Shown here piece after piece: positions 5,275 to 12,851 of a DNA stretch of 15,923 nucleotides. The notes below the pieces were generated by a model. That model saw only the letters and a list, made by a program, of their open reading frames with translations, did no database searches and had not been told where the DNA came from. Positions within the stretch are counted from its first letter, which is position 1; each line of letters begins with the position of its first letter. The position numbers and the translations under genes are program-made. Origin of the DNA: Candidatus Collierbacteria bacterium CG_4_9_14_3_um_filter_43_16 (GTDB taxonomy: Bacteria > Patescibacteriota > Microgenomatia > UBA1400 > MFAQ01); assembly GCA_002789895.1 (NCBI GenBank), contig PFUC01000083.1, positions 1 to 15,923 of the forward strand, in the 5' to 3' direction.

Positions 5275-5940
5275 ATGAAAATCTTAATTATCGAAGACGA
5301 TCTTGCTCTCTCGGAAAACCTTAAGAAACTAATTCTTAAAGAAGGCTTTGCTGTCGACACAGCCGATTCTAAAGAGGAAGGTCAAAACCAAACTGAGATC
5401 AACGACTATGATTGTCTGGTCTTAGACATCGGTCTTCCGGACGGCAACGGCTTCGATTTACTGAAAGATCTAAGAGAAAGTAAGGACAAAACCCCTGTAA
5501 TTATCGTCACCGCCCGCGGTCAAGTCGAAGACCGCATCCAAGGACTCAATCTCGGAGCCGATGATTATGTCGGCAAGCCTGTAGACTCACAAGAGCTTAT
5601 GGCCCGAATCAGAGCTGTTATCAGAAGAAACAGTCAAAGCACCTTACCGATTATTTCAATCCAAGATCTAGTCGTCAGACCGGCAGAGCACCATGCAGCA
5701 GTAAACAGCACCTCACTTGATCTCACAGCCAAAGAGTTTGCTGTTCTCGAATATCTTGCTTTACACTGCGGCGAAGCCATTACCCGCACCATGCTCATGG
5801 AACACGTCTGGGGCAGCGACTTCGAAACCTTCAGCAATGTCATCGACGTCTACATCAAAAATTTAAGGAAAAAAATCAAAAATCACACCTCAAAAAATTT
5901 AATTAAAACTATCCGTGGCAAAGGCTATGTTCTCAGTTAA
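5275..5940 (+). CDS. OmpR/PhoB-type response regulator (CusR/CopR-like)
   Basis: A 221-residue two-domain regulator. The receiver domain has the acidic pair Asp8-Asp9, phospho-acceptor Asp51 (LVLDIGLPDG), the conserved Thr in IVTARG and Lys in GKPVD. The C-terminal winged-helix DNA-binding domain (~125-221) has LTAKEFAVLEYLALHCGEAITR and the ending TIRGKGYVLS typical of OmpR/PhoB. The ATG at 5275 is chosen because AGGGA (5263-5267) sits 7 nt upstream, one of the few clear ribosome binding sites here; an upstream TTG at 5245 is disfavoured. It overlaps the kinase gene by 14 nt. Position directly after copA suggests control of the copper genes. Confidence 0.93.
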   Translation: MKILIIEDDLALSENLKKLILKEGFAVDTADSKEEGQNQTEINDYDCLVLDIGLPDGNGFDLLKDLRESKDKTPVIIVTARGQVEDRIQGLNLGADDYVGKPVDSQELMARIRAVIRRNSQSTLPIISIQDLVVRPAEHHAAVNSTSLDLTAKEFAVLEYLALHCGEAITRTMLMEHVWGSDFETFSNVIDVYIKNLRKKIKNHTSKNLIKTIRGKGYVLS

Positions 5941-7261
5941 CACCCTGCGTGGACGACTGACCGCCTGGTTCTTAACCTCAGTCGGTTTCATCATCCTCAT
6001 TTTCCTTTCTGCTGTCGCCCTCCTCTTTTATGTCACTATTCAGAATCAGATTGACCATCACGTCCACATAGCAGTCAGTGAAGCTCACCAAATCGTCCAA
6101 AACTATCAGGGCTCAGAGCGCGATAGTCTTATCAGAAGCCTTGTCAGCGCGCGCGGTATGACAGTGGTTGTTCTCGCCCCGGACGGCTCACCAATTCTGG
6201 AGACCAATAGTCCCGACATCGCTCTCAGCACCGAACATCAGTTACAAAAAATCCTCACTGCTCAAAATTTATACCAATCCGCTCCCACTCATTTTACCGA
6301 AAGTCATACGCGGTTTGCCGCCATGCCGGTTCAGGTCCAAGCAGGCAAAGGAATAGTTGCCGTGGGCTACTCCACCCAAGTAATTTATGACAGTTTCCTG
6401 ATCCTCCTCGCTATCGTTTCCGGCGTCATAGTACTTCTCATTCTTCCACTTTCCTTTCTAGGTAGCCACAAACTTCGTCAAGAGCTTGTTCCACTGGAAA
6501 GAATCTCTCAGCAGGCGAAACAAATCTCCGCCTCCTCTCTGTCAAGTCGCATTCATCTCAGCTCCCCCACTATCGAGCTAAAAAATATTCAGGAAGCTCT
6601 CAATCTCATGTTAGGTCGGCTTGAAGAGATTTTCAGCCGCGAGCGAGAATTTTTTGCCGATGCCGCTCATACTCTCAAAACACCACTGGCTGTTATCCAT
6701 TTCCAGATAGAAAATATCAAACAGAACCCTCAAATTAAAAAGGACCTTCTTCTCAGTTTAGATTCCGCCGGAAATACCATTCAGGACTTACTTTTCCTTT
6801 CCTGTGTCGCTACCCTGCATCACGACTTGAAAAACACCTCCCTTTCCAAACTCCTCATTGAGTTGGCCGATCTGACCCAGACTTTGGGCGAAGAAAAACA
6901 TCTGGAAATCATTACAGACATTCCCAAAGACGTTACTCACAAAACCAACCCCCAACTACTTACCAAAGCTCTGACCAATATTCTCCACAATGCCGTCATC
7001 TACAACAAGTCAAATGGAAAAATTTACATTACTCTCAAAAAGAAAAATGACAAAATTTTTATCGCCATCAAAGATACAGGAATCGGCATTCCCAAAAAAG
7101 ACCTGCCTCACGTCTTCGATCGTTTCTATCGTGGTAAATCCGACTCCAAAGGCTCCGGCCTCGGCCTCGCCATCACCAAATCCGTCATCGAGAGCCTTGG
7201 TGGCAAAATCTCCATCACCTCTCATTTCCGACAAGATACGGCGTTCACTGTCACCTTTTAA
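5927..7261 (+). CDS. Sensor histidine kinase (CusS/CopS-like)
   Basis: A 444-residue membrane kinase. A first membrane segment (~13-37), an extracytoplasmic sensor region of ~115 residues and a second membrane segment (~155-178) precede a HAMP linker. The dimerisation box is FFADAAHTLKTPLAVI with the phospho-histidine near residue 247 (HTLKTP rather than the usual HELRTP). The ATPase domain shows the N-box NILHNAVIYN, G1 DTGIGIP, F-box FDRFYRG and G2 GSGLGLAI. ATG 5927 overlaps the regulator's end by 14 nt, indicating coupled translation; a GTG at 5915 would add four residues. Its phosphotransfer partner is the regulator just upstream. The sensor domain holds no obvious Met/Cys cluster, so copper as the ligand is inferred from the neighbourhood only. 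Confidence 0.92.
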   Translation: MFSVNTLRGRLTAWFLTSVGFIILIFLSAVALLFYVTIQNQIDHHVHIAVSEAHQIVQNYQGSERDSLIRSLVSARGMTVVVLAPDGSPILETNSPDIALSTEHQLQKILTAQNLYQSAPTHFTESHTRFAAMPVQVQAGKGIVAVGYSTQVIYDSFLILLAIVSGVIVLLILPLSFLGSHKLRQELVPLERISQQAKQISASSLSSRIHLSSPTIELKNIQEALNLMLGRLEEIFSREREFFADAAHTLKTPLAVIHFQIENIKQNPQIKKDLLLSLDSAGNTIQDLLFLSCVATLHHDLKNTSLSKLLIELADLTQTLGEEKHLEIITDIPKDVTHKTNPQLLTKALTNILHNAVIYNKSNGKIYITLKKKNDKIFIAIKDTGIGIPKKDLPHVFDRFYRGKSDSKGSGLGLAITKSVIESLGGKISITSHFRQDTAFTVTF

Positions 7262-7301
7262 TTTCATCTTCTCTTCATCTTCTGTTTGGTAATCTCCACT
7301 C

Positions 7302-8273
7302 ATGGAAGAAAACAAAACACCCAAAACCAATCTCACCAAAAACCATAAGCTCGATTCCACTCTTTTTTGGAAAAAGACCACCATCGGCCTGTTTATCATT
7401 ATCATCTTCTCCCAGTTTTTCACCGTCACCATTACTCCCAAGTTTAACCTGCCCGGCTCCTCACAAAGCCAAGTAGTTACAGATGCTGTCACCGGACAAG
7501 TTAGCAGTATAGACACCGCGGCCTTAGCTTCAGCCGTTCTTCCCGCTGAAGGCGTCATCCTTCCCATTACCTGGAGCGACTTGGGAAAAAGAATTATCCA
7601 AGATGGTGTCATCGATGAGCAAAAATTCCGTGCTATCTTCAAAGGAGGACTCACAAATGCGGATGAACAAATGCTCACCGGAAACAGCGACCAACCTATT
7701 GTCCTCACCGAAAAAAACAGCCGATACGTACTAGACATTCTATGGGCATTTGGTCTGGCCAACAAAAACGATATTTTAGAAAAAGGTGAAATGAATGACA
7801 AAGAATATGGTGGTGCAGGTAATTTCGCTTCCACTGGTGGATGGACACTGGCCCGAGGTACAGGTATGGATCACTACAGCAAACACGCCTACGTTGTCCT
7901 CACTTCGGAGCAGCAGGCCTTAGTCGACAAGGTATCCAAGGGTATCTTCCGACCCTGCTGTGGCAACTCTACCCATTTCCCGGACTGCAACCACGGCATG
8001 GCCATGCTCGGATTATTGGAGCTAATGGCGAAGAACGGTGTAAGCGAACAGGAAATGTACCATGTTGCCCTCAAGGTCAACTCCTACTGGTTCCCCACCA
8101 CGTATCTTGATCTAGCCACTTACTTCGAGGAGCAAGGTATCAAATGGGATCAAGTGAGCTCCCAAGAAGTCCTCGGAGCAGAATATTCAAGCGCACAAGG
8201 TTATCAGCAAACACGTCAAAAAATCCAAAGCCTTCCGGAAATCCAGCAAAGCGGTGGTGGTTGCGGGGCCTAA
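7302..8273 (+). CDS. Membrane-anchored Cys-rich protein, PCYCGC-like module
   Basis: A 323-residue protein with a basic N-terminus and a single membrane anchor (~28-45), so most of it is probably outside the membrane. The most distinctive part is near residues 218-235, RPCCGNSTHFPDCNHGMAM, followed by helices (LLELMAKNGVSEQEMYHVAL). The pattern of clustered Cys plus Asp-Cys, then helix, 'G-x-S-x-x-E' and a final helix recalls proteins with a PCYCGC motif, a poorly characterised extracytoplasmic group. The extreme C-terminus ends in Gly-Gly-Gly-Cys-Gly. Cys, His and Met in this arrangement suit Cu(I) or redox chemistry. It follows the kinase by 40 nt and precedes the next gene by 3 nt, so it belongs to the operon. 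Exact function unknown. Confidence 0.6.
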   Translation: MEENKTPKTNLTKNHKLDSTLFWKKTTIGLFIIIIFSQFFTVTITPKFNLPGSSQSQVVTDAVTGQVSSIDTAALASAVLPAEGVILPITWSDLGKRIIQDGVIDEQKFRAIFKGGLTNADEQMLTGNSDQPIVLTEKNSRYVLDILWAFGLANKNDILEKGEMNDKEYGGAGNFASTGGWTLARGTGMDHYSKHAYVVLTSEQQALVDKVSKGIFRPCCGNSTHFPDCNHGMAMLGLLELMAKNGVSEQEMYHVALKVNSYWFPTTYLDLATYFEEQGIKWDQVSSQEVLGAEYSSAQGYQQTRQKIQSLPEIQQSGGGCGA

Positions 8274-8276
8274 ATT

Positions 8277-9062
8277 ATGAAAATTAATTTCAAAAAATTT
8301 ATCTGGCAAATGACTACCCTTCTGGGGATAGTCATTTTGCTGGCAGGCCCGATAAATAGAAGTTTACAATCCCTTGGACTTCGACACAGAGTTCCTTTTG
8401 GGCAAACGGTTCCCACAGTGGAGGCAAGCGAGGTTTACACCATGTTTACCTGTCCCTGTTGCGGTCAACCTCTAAGAAAAGAGAAGCCGTGCTGTGGAGC
8501 CATGACTCAGATGGTCGATTTTATCGACCAGAAAACTGCTACAGGCGCCAACCTAGAGGATATCATTCTTGCTACCGCCCAGGAATTTGGACTGGATAGA
8601 CTGGCAGAGCAGTCCCAAAAAAATTCCATCAAAGAAAAGCTCCTTGCTTCTGCCCCGGCCGACTCTCCCAGGATTACGGTAGGAGAAGTGAAAAAAGATT
8701 TAGGAGAAGTAGCCTTAGCAAAGGGCATCGTCAGCACCGACTTTACCATCAACAACGACGGCCAGACGGATCTAGTCATCGACAATCTCTCATCTTCCTG
8801 TGGCTGCACTTCAGCTAGCTTAATCTACAAAGATACCGAAAGCCCCAGATTCTTCATGGTTGGACATGGCCAGGAAAATCCTGATCCAAGCTGGGAAGAA
8901 AGTATCGCTCCAGGTGATGAAGCCATCATCAGGGTCTATTACGACCCATCTGTCCACCCCGACCTCGAAGGACCAGTCACCAGGACTGTCTCCATCATGA
9001 GCAACGATCCGGTAGAGTTCGAAACCAAATTAACGATCACCTTAGATCAAACCAAAAAATGA
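8277..9062 (+). CDS. Anchored Cys-rich (CcmH-like) module fused to DUF1573
   Basis: A 261-residue protein with an N-terminal membrane segment (~12-30). A Cys-rich block at ~59-75 (CPCCGQPLRKEKPCCGAM) is followed by two helices with the pattern of CcmH-type thiol reductases (MVDFIDQ ... TGANLEDIILATAQEFG). From ~120 onward it is a DUF1573 immunoglobulin-like domain: LGEVALAKGIVSTDFTINNDGQ, the signature SSSCGCTSA, then the PGDEAIIRVYYDP and VTRTVSIMSND strands. The stop overlaps the next start by 4 nt (ATGA). Similarity to CcmH is by pattern only. Inferred role: extracytoplasmic thiol or metal binding, reduced by the CcdA-type protein downstream. Confidence 0.7.
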   Translation: MKINFKKFIWQMTTLLGIVILLAGPINRSLQSLGLRHRVPFGQTVPTVEASEVYTMFTCPCCGQPLRKEKPCCGAMTQMVDFIDQKTATGANLEDIILATAQEFGLDRLAEQSQKNSIKEKLLASAPADSPRITVGEVKKDLGEVALAKGIVSTDFTINNDGQTDLVIDNLSSSCGCTSASLIYKDTESPRFFMVGHGQENPDPSWEESIAPGDEAIIRVYYDPSVHPDLEGPVTRTVSIMSNDPVEFETKLTITLDQTKK

Positions 9063-9595
9063 ACTGTTGCGACACCAAAAACAAGCAAGCAAATAAGGGT
9101 ACTCTTGATCCCTTCGTCATCGGCATTATCGCCGTTACCGTTATCATTCTCTTCGGCGCAATCTTTTTGGCAGGCAAGACGGGCGGTACAGTAAGTGTTC
9201 CGGTAGACACCCAAGTCTCACTCACTACGTCCGATACCAAATATGATTGGGGAGACATCGATATCAATGGAGGTATGGCCATAAAAGATTTTGAGATCAA
9301 AAACAACGGCTCCTCAGTTCTCAAGCTTTACGACGTCAAAACCTCATGCACCTGCACCACAGCCCAGTTAAAATCAGCCTCTCTTACTTCACCAAAATTT
9401 AGTATGCACGACAAAGGACCCTTCGTATTCGAAATCAATCCGGGAGAATCAGCTAGTCTTATCGTCGAATTCGACCCGCTTTTCCACGGACCAAACGGCA
9501 CCGGTCCCATCAGCCGTACTATTACAATGTCCTCAAACGATGCAAACAATCCCACACTTTCTTATATCCTCACCGCCAACGTTGTAAAAAAATGA
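9059..9595 (+). CDS. DUF1573 domain protein with N-terminal anchor
   Basis: A 178-residue protein that begins with a cytoplasmic Cys-Cys pair (MNCCDTK), has one membrane helix (~18-39) and then a single DUF1573 domain. WGDIDINGGMAIKDFEIKNNGSSVL is followed by TSCTCTTA in place of the usual SCGCT, then INPGESASLIVEFDP and SRTITMSSND. It is sandwiched between two other DUF1573 genes with ATGA overlaps on both sides, so all three are translated together. The conserved Cys pair of the domain would face outside the membrane. DUF1573 domains have an Ig-like beta-sandwich fold and no agreed biochemical function. Confidence 0.8.
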   Translation: MNCCDTKNKQANKGTLDPFVIGIIAVTVIILFGAIFLAGKTGGTVSVPVDTQVSLTTSDTKYDWGDIDINGGMAIKDFEIKNNGSSVLKLYDVKTSCTCTTAQLKSASLTSPKFSMHDKGPFVFEINPGESASLIVEFDPLFHGPNGTGPISRTITMSSNDANNPTLSYILTANVVKK

Positions 9596-10326
9596 ATCCA
9601 AAAAAATTCCTCATCGCTATCGGCCTCATCGCTTTTACCCTCGGCGCATATCGGTTTACCTCAGGCCAACTGAAAGAACCGGCAGAAATCAAAAAAACTA
9701 ACTCGGTCAAGCTGATTTCCCCCATCGAGTTTGGTAATCTAGTCGGCAACATCGATGTTTTCCTTCTCGATGTTCATACACCTGAACAAACCCACATTCC
9801 CGGTACCGACGCTTTTATCCCTTTCGATCAAATCCAAAACAACCTCTCCAATCTTCCCTCTGATAAATCCACTCCCATTTTGGTTTACTGCCGCTCGGGA
9901 AGCATGAGTGCTCAGGCCAGTCAAGAAATCGCCGCTTTGGGATACACGAGTGTCTACGACCTGGACGGCGGTACAGATGCCTACAAGGAGAGCCATGTTT
10001 CAGTCTCCCTCACTCCCGACACTCAGTCTCTAGGTGATGTGGTTTATGGCGAAATTTCCACCACTTCTTTTACCCTGACCAACTACTCACCTCTCCCGCT
10101 AAAGATCACACGAGTTTCTACTTCTTGTGGTTGTACCAAAGCCACAGCTGTCCAAGCCGAAGTGGACGGTTATAGTACAACCACAATTGATGTAACCTTC
10201 GATCCGGCGGTTCACAAAGATGACACAGACATTGGCCAACTAACACGAACGATTTACGTGGAAACGGACAATCCAAATTTCCAGGATTTAGAAGTTAATT
10301 TTACCGCCAATGTCATAAAAGAATAA
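9592..10326 (+). CDS. Anchored rhodanese domain fused to DUF1573
   Basis: A 244-residue protein. An N-terminal signal anchor (~4-22) leads into a rhodanese domain (~40-132) with LISPIEFGNLV, FLLDVHTPEQTHIPGTDAFIP and the active-site loop YCRSGSMSAQA (catalytic Cys ~100). The closing ALGYTSVYDLDGGTDAY is typical of single-domain sulfurtransferases. A DUF1573 domain (~140-244) follows with TSCGCTKA and IYVETDNPN. Rhodaneses carry sulfane sulfur as a Cys persulfide; here the catalytic Cys and the SCGC pair are joined in one exported chain. It overlaps the preceding gene by ATGA and precedes the CcdA-type gene by 1 nt, suggesting that electrons or persulfide are exchanged with that transporter. 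Confidence 0.87.
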   Translation: MNPKKFLIAIGLIAFTLGAYRFTSGQLKEPAEIKKTNSVKLISPIEFGNLVGNIDVFLLDVHTPEQTHIPGTDAFIPFDQIQNNLSNLPSDKSTPILVYCRSGSMSAQASQEIAALGYTSVYDLDGGTDAYKESHVSVSLTPDTQSLGDVVYGEISTTSFTLTNYSPLPLKITRVSTSCGCTKATAVQAEVDGYSTTTIDVTFDPAVHKDDTDIGQLTRTIYVETDNPNFQDLEVNFTANVIKE

Positions 10327-10327
10327 T

Positions 10328-11170
10328 ATGGATACAATATTCCAACTCTCCCTTCTCGCTTCTTTCATCGCCGGCATGGTCGCCCTCTTTGCGCCTTGCT
10401 GTATTACTTTTTTGCTTCCTGCCTACTTCGCCAACATTTTTAAGGAAAAGAAGCGCGTCCTTCTCATGACTTTTATTTATTCTCTGGGCATCTTCACCGT
10501 CATGATGCCTGTTGTCCTCGGCGCCCGCGCCTTAACCCAATTATTTTTTAATCTCCATGATCAGACCTACATCATCGGCGGACTATTTTTGATCTTTGTT
10601 GGCTTTTCCGCTCTTATTGGTTTCAAATTGCCCATGCCAAACATTAATTTCACCAAACAAGCCGACGATCCACTCTCTACCTATATCCTAGGCATCATAT
10701 CGGGCATCACCTCGGCGTGCTGTGCACCAGTGCTTATTGGCGTCGTTGCCCTCTCCAGTATCAGCCCTACTATGCTCCAAGCACTCCTTGTTGGATTCTT
10801 CTATGTCCTGGGTATGGTCACACCTCTATATCTTGCTAGTCTTTTCATTCACAAAAGAAATATTCTGGAAAAACCCATTTTTAGAAAAGCCGTCAGAGAA
10901 GTTACCTTCCTCGGCAAAGTACATATGATTACAGTATCCAACCTTATTTCTTTTGGTATCTTCACCGGCATGGGCATCCTCCTTATCTTCCTCACTCTTT
11001 CCGGCAAACTTTCCATGAAAGGCACCGAAGATGGTGTCACCAAGGCTATACAGGACACAGCTCTTTACATTACCTCATTCGTCCAAAGTGTCCCCGGTCT
11101 GGATATTCTTTTTACCGTCGTCGCTGCTTATCTTCTTTATCGGTTCATCAAGTATGTCAAAAACCACTAG
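10328..11170 (+). CDS. CcdA/DsbD-type transmembrane thiol-electron transporter
   Basis: A 280-residue, mostly hydrophobic protein with about six to seven predicted membrane helices. The two conserved Cys-Pro sites of the family are present and doubled: LFAPCCITFLLP (Cys24-Cys25) in the first helix and SACCAPVLIG (Cys131-Cys132) in the fourth. CcdA and DsbD pass reducing equivalents from cytoplasmic thioredoxin to extracytoplasmic thiols. Position directly after three exported Cys-bearing DUF1573 proteins makes them likely clients. It ends the long operon; the next gene has its own -10 box 30 nt on. The Cys-Cys doublets, instead of single Cys, are unusual for plain CcdA and might indicate a metal-handling variant. 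Confidence 0.85.
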   Translation: MDTIFQLSLLASFIAGMVALFAPCCITFLLPAYFANIFKEKKRVLLMTFIYSLGIFTVMMPVVLGARALTQLFFNLHDQTYIIGGLFLIFVGFSALIGFKLPMPNINFTKQADDPLSTYILGIISGITSACCAPVLIGVVALSSISPTMLQALLVGFFYVLGMVTPLYLASLFIHKRNILEKPIFRKAVREVTFLGKVHMITVSNLISFGIFTGMGILLIFLTLSGKLSMKGTEDGVTKAIQDTALYITSFVQSVPGLDILFTVVAAYLLYRFIKYVKNH

Positions 11171-11200
11171 ACATGACTTTCCTAATATGTTTTTCTGAGT

Positions 11201-11214
11201 TAAAATAGAGGAAC
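11201..11214 (+). promoter_or_regulatory. -10 box and purine-rich leader of the UreH-cupredoxin gene
   Basis: TAAAAT (11201-11206) lies 8 nt before ATG 11215, the same spacing as the other leaderless starts. AGAGGA also lies here, but only 2 nt from the ATG, too close for a normal ribosome binding site. No convincing -35. Confidence 0.4.
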
Positions 11215-12324
11215 ATGGAGTCGACAAACTTGTTTATCATTTTCCTCACCGGTCTCACCACCGGCGGTCTCACCTGCCTGGCCCTCCAAGGCGGATTATT
11301 GACCTCTGTCATAGCCAAACGCGAAGAAAAGTTAGTCTCAACTCTCGCTAGTTCAAAAAAGAAAATAAAAGCCATCATTGCGAGGAACGAAGTGACGCGA
11401 CAACCTGCCCGTCCGGCAGGCGGGTCTACCTCCACCCAATTTCTCCCAGTCGTTTCTTTTCTCACTTCTAAGCTCCTTGTTCATACTCTGCTCGGTTTTT
11501 TTCTAGGATTACTCGGTACCACCATCTCCCTTTCACCCGTTACCCGTGGCTGGCTAGAAGTTTTCATCGGCATCTACCTCTTTGGTATTGCCGGTAACCT
11601 GTTACACCTGCACCCACTCTTCCGTTATTTCGTCATCACCCCTCCCAAATTTCTGGCCAAATTAGCCAAGAACGAATCAAAAAGCAACTCCATTTTTGCG
11701 CCCGCTCTCCTGGGTCTTATGACCATTTTCCTTCCCTGTGCAGTTACCCAGGCCATGGAAGTTGTTGCCATTGGTACAGGTAATCCTCTTTACGGCGCCG
11801 CCATCATGTTTGCCTTCGTTCTGGGCACCTCACCCACTTTTCTCATTTTCGGTTTTCTCTTAAACCAAGGGGCAGGTTGGTTTCGGAAGTACTTCCCTAC
11901 CATCGCCGCCACAGGCATGTTCGGTATGTCTATATTTTCGATCAATGGAGGAGCTGGTCTCATGGGATCTCCTTACACCATTCAAAACTTCTGGGAAGCC
12001 GCCACCACAGGCACCTCCTCCACAACTGACAATAATACGGCCGTACTTGGTAACAACATTCAAACCGCCACTATCACAGCCTTCGACTCAGGTTATTCTC
12101 CCAGAAACATCACACTCAAACAAAGTATACCGGCCAAAATCAAAATAGTGACCAATCGAGTCTCTTCATGTGCCAGAGCCTTCGTCATTCCGGCATTAAA
12201 TATTTCCAAGCTCCTTCCCAGCACTGGAGAGACTATTGTCGAATTCACTCCTACAAGAACAGGCCCACTCGCCTTCTCCTGCTCCATGGGCATGTACACC
12301 GGCCGCTTCAATATAATTAACTGA
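11215..12324 (+). CDS. UreH/SafE-type membrane domain fused to a cupredoxin domain
   Basis: A 369-residue protein. The membrane part (~1-245) carries the UreH_2-type signatures TGGLTCLALQGGLLTS (Cys21) and FLPCAVTQAMEVVAIGTGNP (Cys175), related to CcdA/DsbD-like and SafE transporters. The exported C-terminal part (~275-369) is a cupredoxin-like domain (ITAFDSGYSPRNITLKQ ... VSSCARAFVIP ... SCSMGMYTG) with Cys319, Cys356 and Met residues available for copper. Such fusions are linked to copper handling in Gram-positive and candidate-phylum genomes. Residues ~54-72 (ARNEVTRQPARPAGG) are translated from a palindromic repeat at 11375-11424, in the loop after the first helix, in frame. It is separate from but adjacent to the copper operon. 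Confidence 0.87.
   Translation: MESTNLFIIFLTGLTTGGLTCLALQGGLLTSVIAKREEKLVSTLASSKKKIKAIIARNEVTRQPARPAGGSTSTQFLPVVSFLTSKLLVHTLLGFFLGLLGTTISLSPVTRGWLEVFIGIYLFGIAGNLLHLHPLFRYFVITPPKFLAKLAKNESKSNSIFAPALLGLMTIFLPCAVTQAMEVVAIGTGNPLYGAAIMFAFVLGTSPTFLIFGFLLNQGAGWFRKYFPTIAATGMFGMSIFSINGGAGLMGSPYTIQNFWEAATTGTSSTTDNNTAVLGNNIQTATITAFDSGYSPRNITLKQSIPAKIKIVTNRVSSCARAFVIPALNISKLLPSTGETIVEFTPTRTGPLAFSCSMGMYTGRFNIIN
11375..11424. repeat. Partial CATTGCGAGGAACGAAG repeat plus CCTGCC hairpin inside a CDS
   Basis: TCATTGCGAGGAACGAAG and the following TGACG match the left part of the element at 2715. A second hairpin follows (CCTGCC 11404-11409, GGCAGG 11415-11420). Both are read through in frame by the UreH-cupredoxin gene. 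Confidence 0.75.
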
Positions 12325-12325
12325 C

Positions 12326-12355
12326 TTGACAACTATAAAGTAACATTTTCATTAT
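12326..12355 (+). promoter_or_regulatory. Promoter of the degraded vapBC-type locus
   Basis: TTGACA (12326-12331), 18-nt spacer, CATTAT (12350-12355), with ATG 12363 only 7 nt beyond. TATAAG (12353-12358) is an alternative -10 but is too far from the -35. Confidence 0.45.
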
Positions 12356-12362
12356 AAGTAAT

Positions 12363-12550
12363 ATGTTAACTCAAAGAACAAATGTCCTTTTTAGCGAGCT
12401 AATCCGCCATGCTATAGCCACTACCTACAAAGAAAGTAAACCTAAAAAAAGAGCACTGCTCAACTTTTTAAGGAAATCAAAAAATTAACCAAAGGAATGA
12501 ACACTAAAGGCATAAACACCAAGGAGCTAGTCGAATATGGCCGCAGATAA
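12363..12550 (+). pseudogene. VapB-like antitoxin, frameshifted
   Basis: The ATG frame at 12363 gives 41 residues (MLTQRTNVLFSELIRHAIAT ... LLNFLRKSKN) and stops at 12486-12488. Another frame then continues with EIKKLTKGMNTKGINTKELVEYGRR and stops at TAA 12548-12550, overlapping the toxin start by 14 nt. Adding one A in the AAGG at ~12470 joins them as LLNFLKEIKKL and produces an antitoxin of about 62 residues. The N-terminus resembles ribbon-helix-helix antitoxins. The join is inferred from the frame and from the classic antitoxin/toxin overlap; no catalytic residue can be used as a check. Confidence 0.5.
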
Positions 12551-12844
12551 ACCAGCTCAGTATATTGTCGATTCATCCTCCATTCTTTCTTATATTCTTC
12601 CTGACGAGACTCTTACAAACTCAATCAGATCTATCATTAAAACCGGCAAAATCTATTCCAACTTTCTCGGTTTTCCCATCCAGTACCTATCACCAAACTA
12701 TCATGACACACTGGATATATCTCTTAGATATGATCTTTCATTTTATGATGCTTCTTATCTATCTCTCGCACTTAAAAAAACCTTCCGCTACTCACTCTAG
12801 ACAAAAAATTACTCGCCGCTTCAATGTCGTCAATTAATTTATAA
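12537..12844 (+). pseudogene. VapC-like PIN-domain toxin, internally deleted and frameshifted
   Basis: The N-terminus YIVDSSSILSYILPDE is the first acidic motif of a PIN-domain RNase, and LRYDLSFYDASYLSLALK is the last acidic motif before the C-terminal strand. Between them there are only about 50 residues, where a normal PIN domain (~130 aa) has roughly 40 more, so the middle helices and one acidic site are gone. At the A7 run 12774-12780 the frame is lost; one extra A restores NLPLLTLDKKLLAAS, the expected PIN ending, terminating at TAA 12842-12844. Two separate lesions argue for true decay rather than a reading error alone. Confidence 0.7.
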
Positions 12845-12845
12845 A
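12840..12845 (+). promoter_or_regulatory. -10 box in front of the structured RNA
   Basis: TATAAA overlaps the stop of the toxin remnant. Start would fall near 12852, six bases before the long closing stem begins at 12858. No clear -35. Confidence 0.4.
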
Positions 12846-12851
12846 TAAAAT

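Noticed and set aside
12774..12780. Programmed -1 frameshift at the A7 run in the PIN-domain gene
   Set aside because: The domain also lacks ~40 central residues, and no stimulatory structure was found, so decay is the simpler reading.
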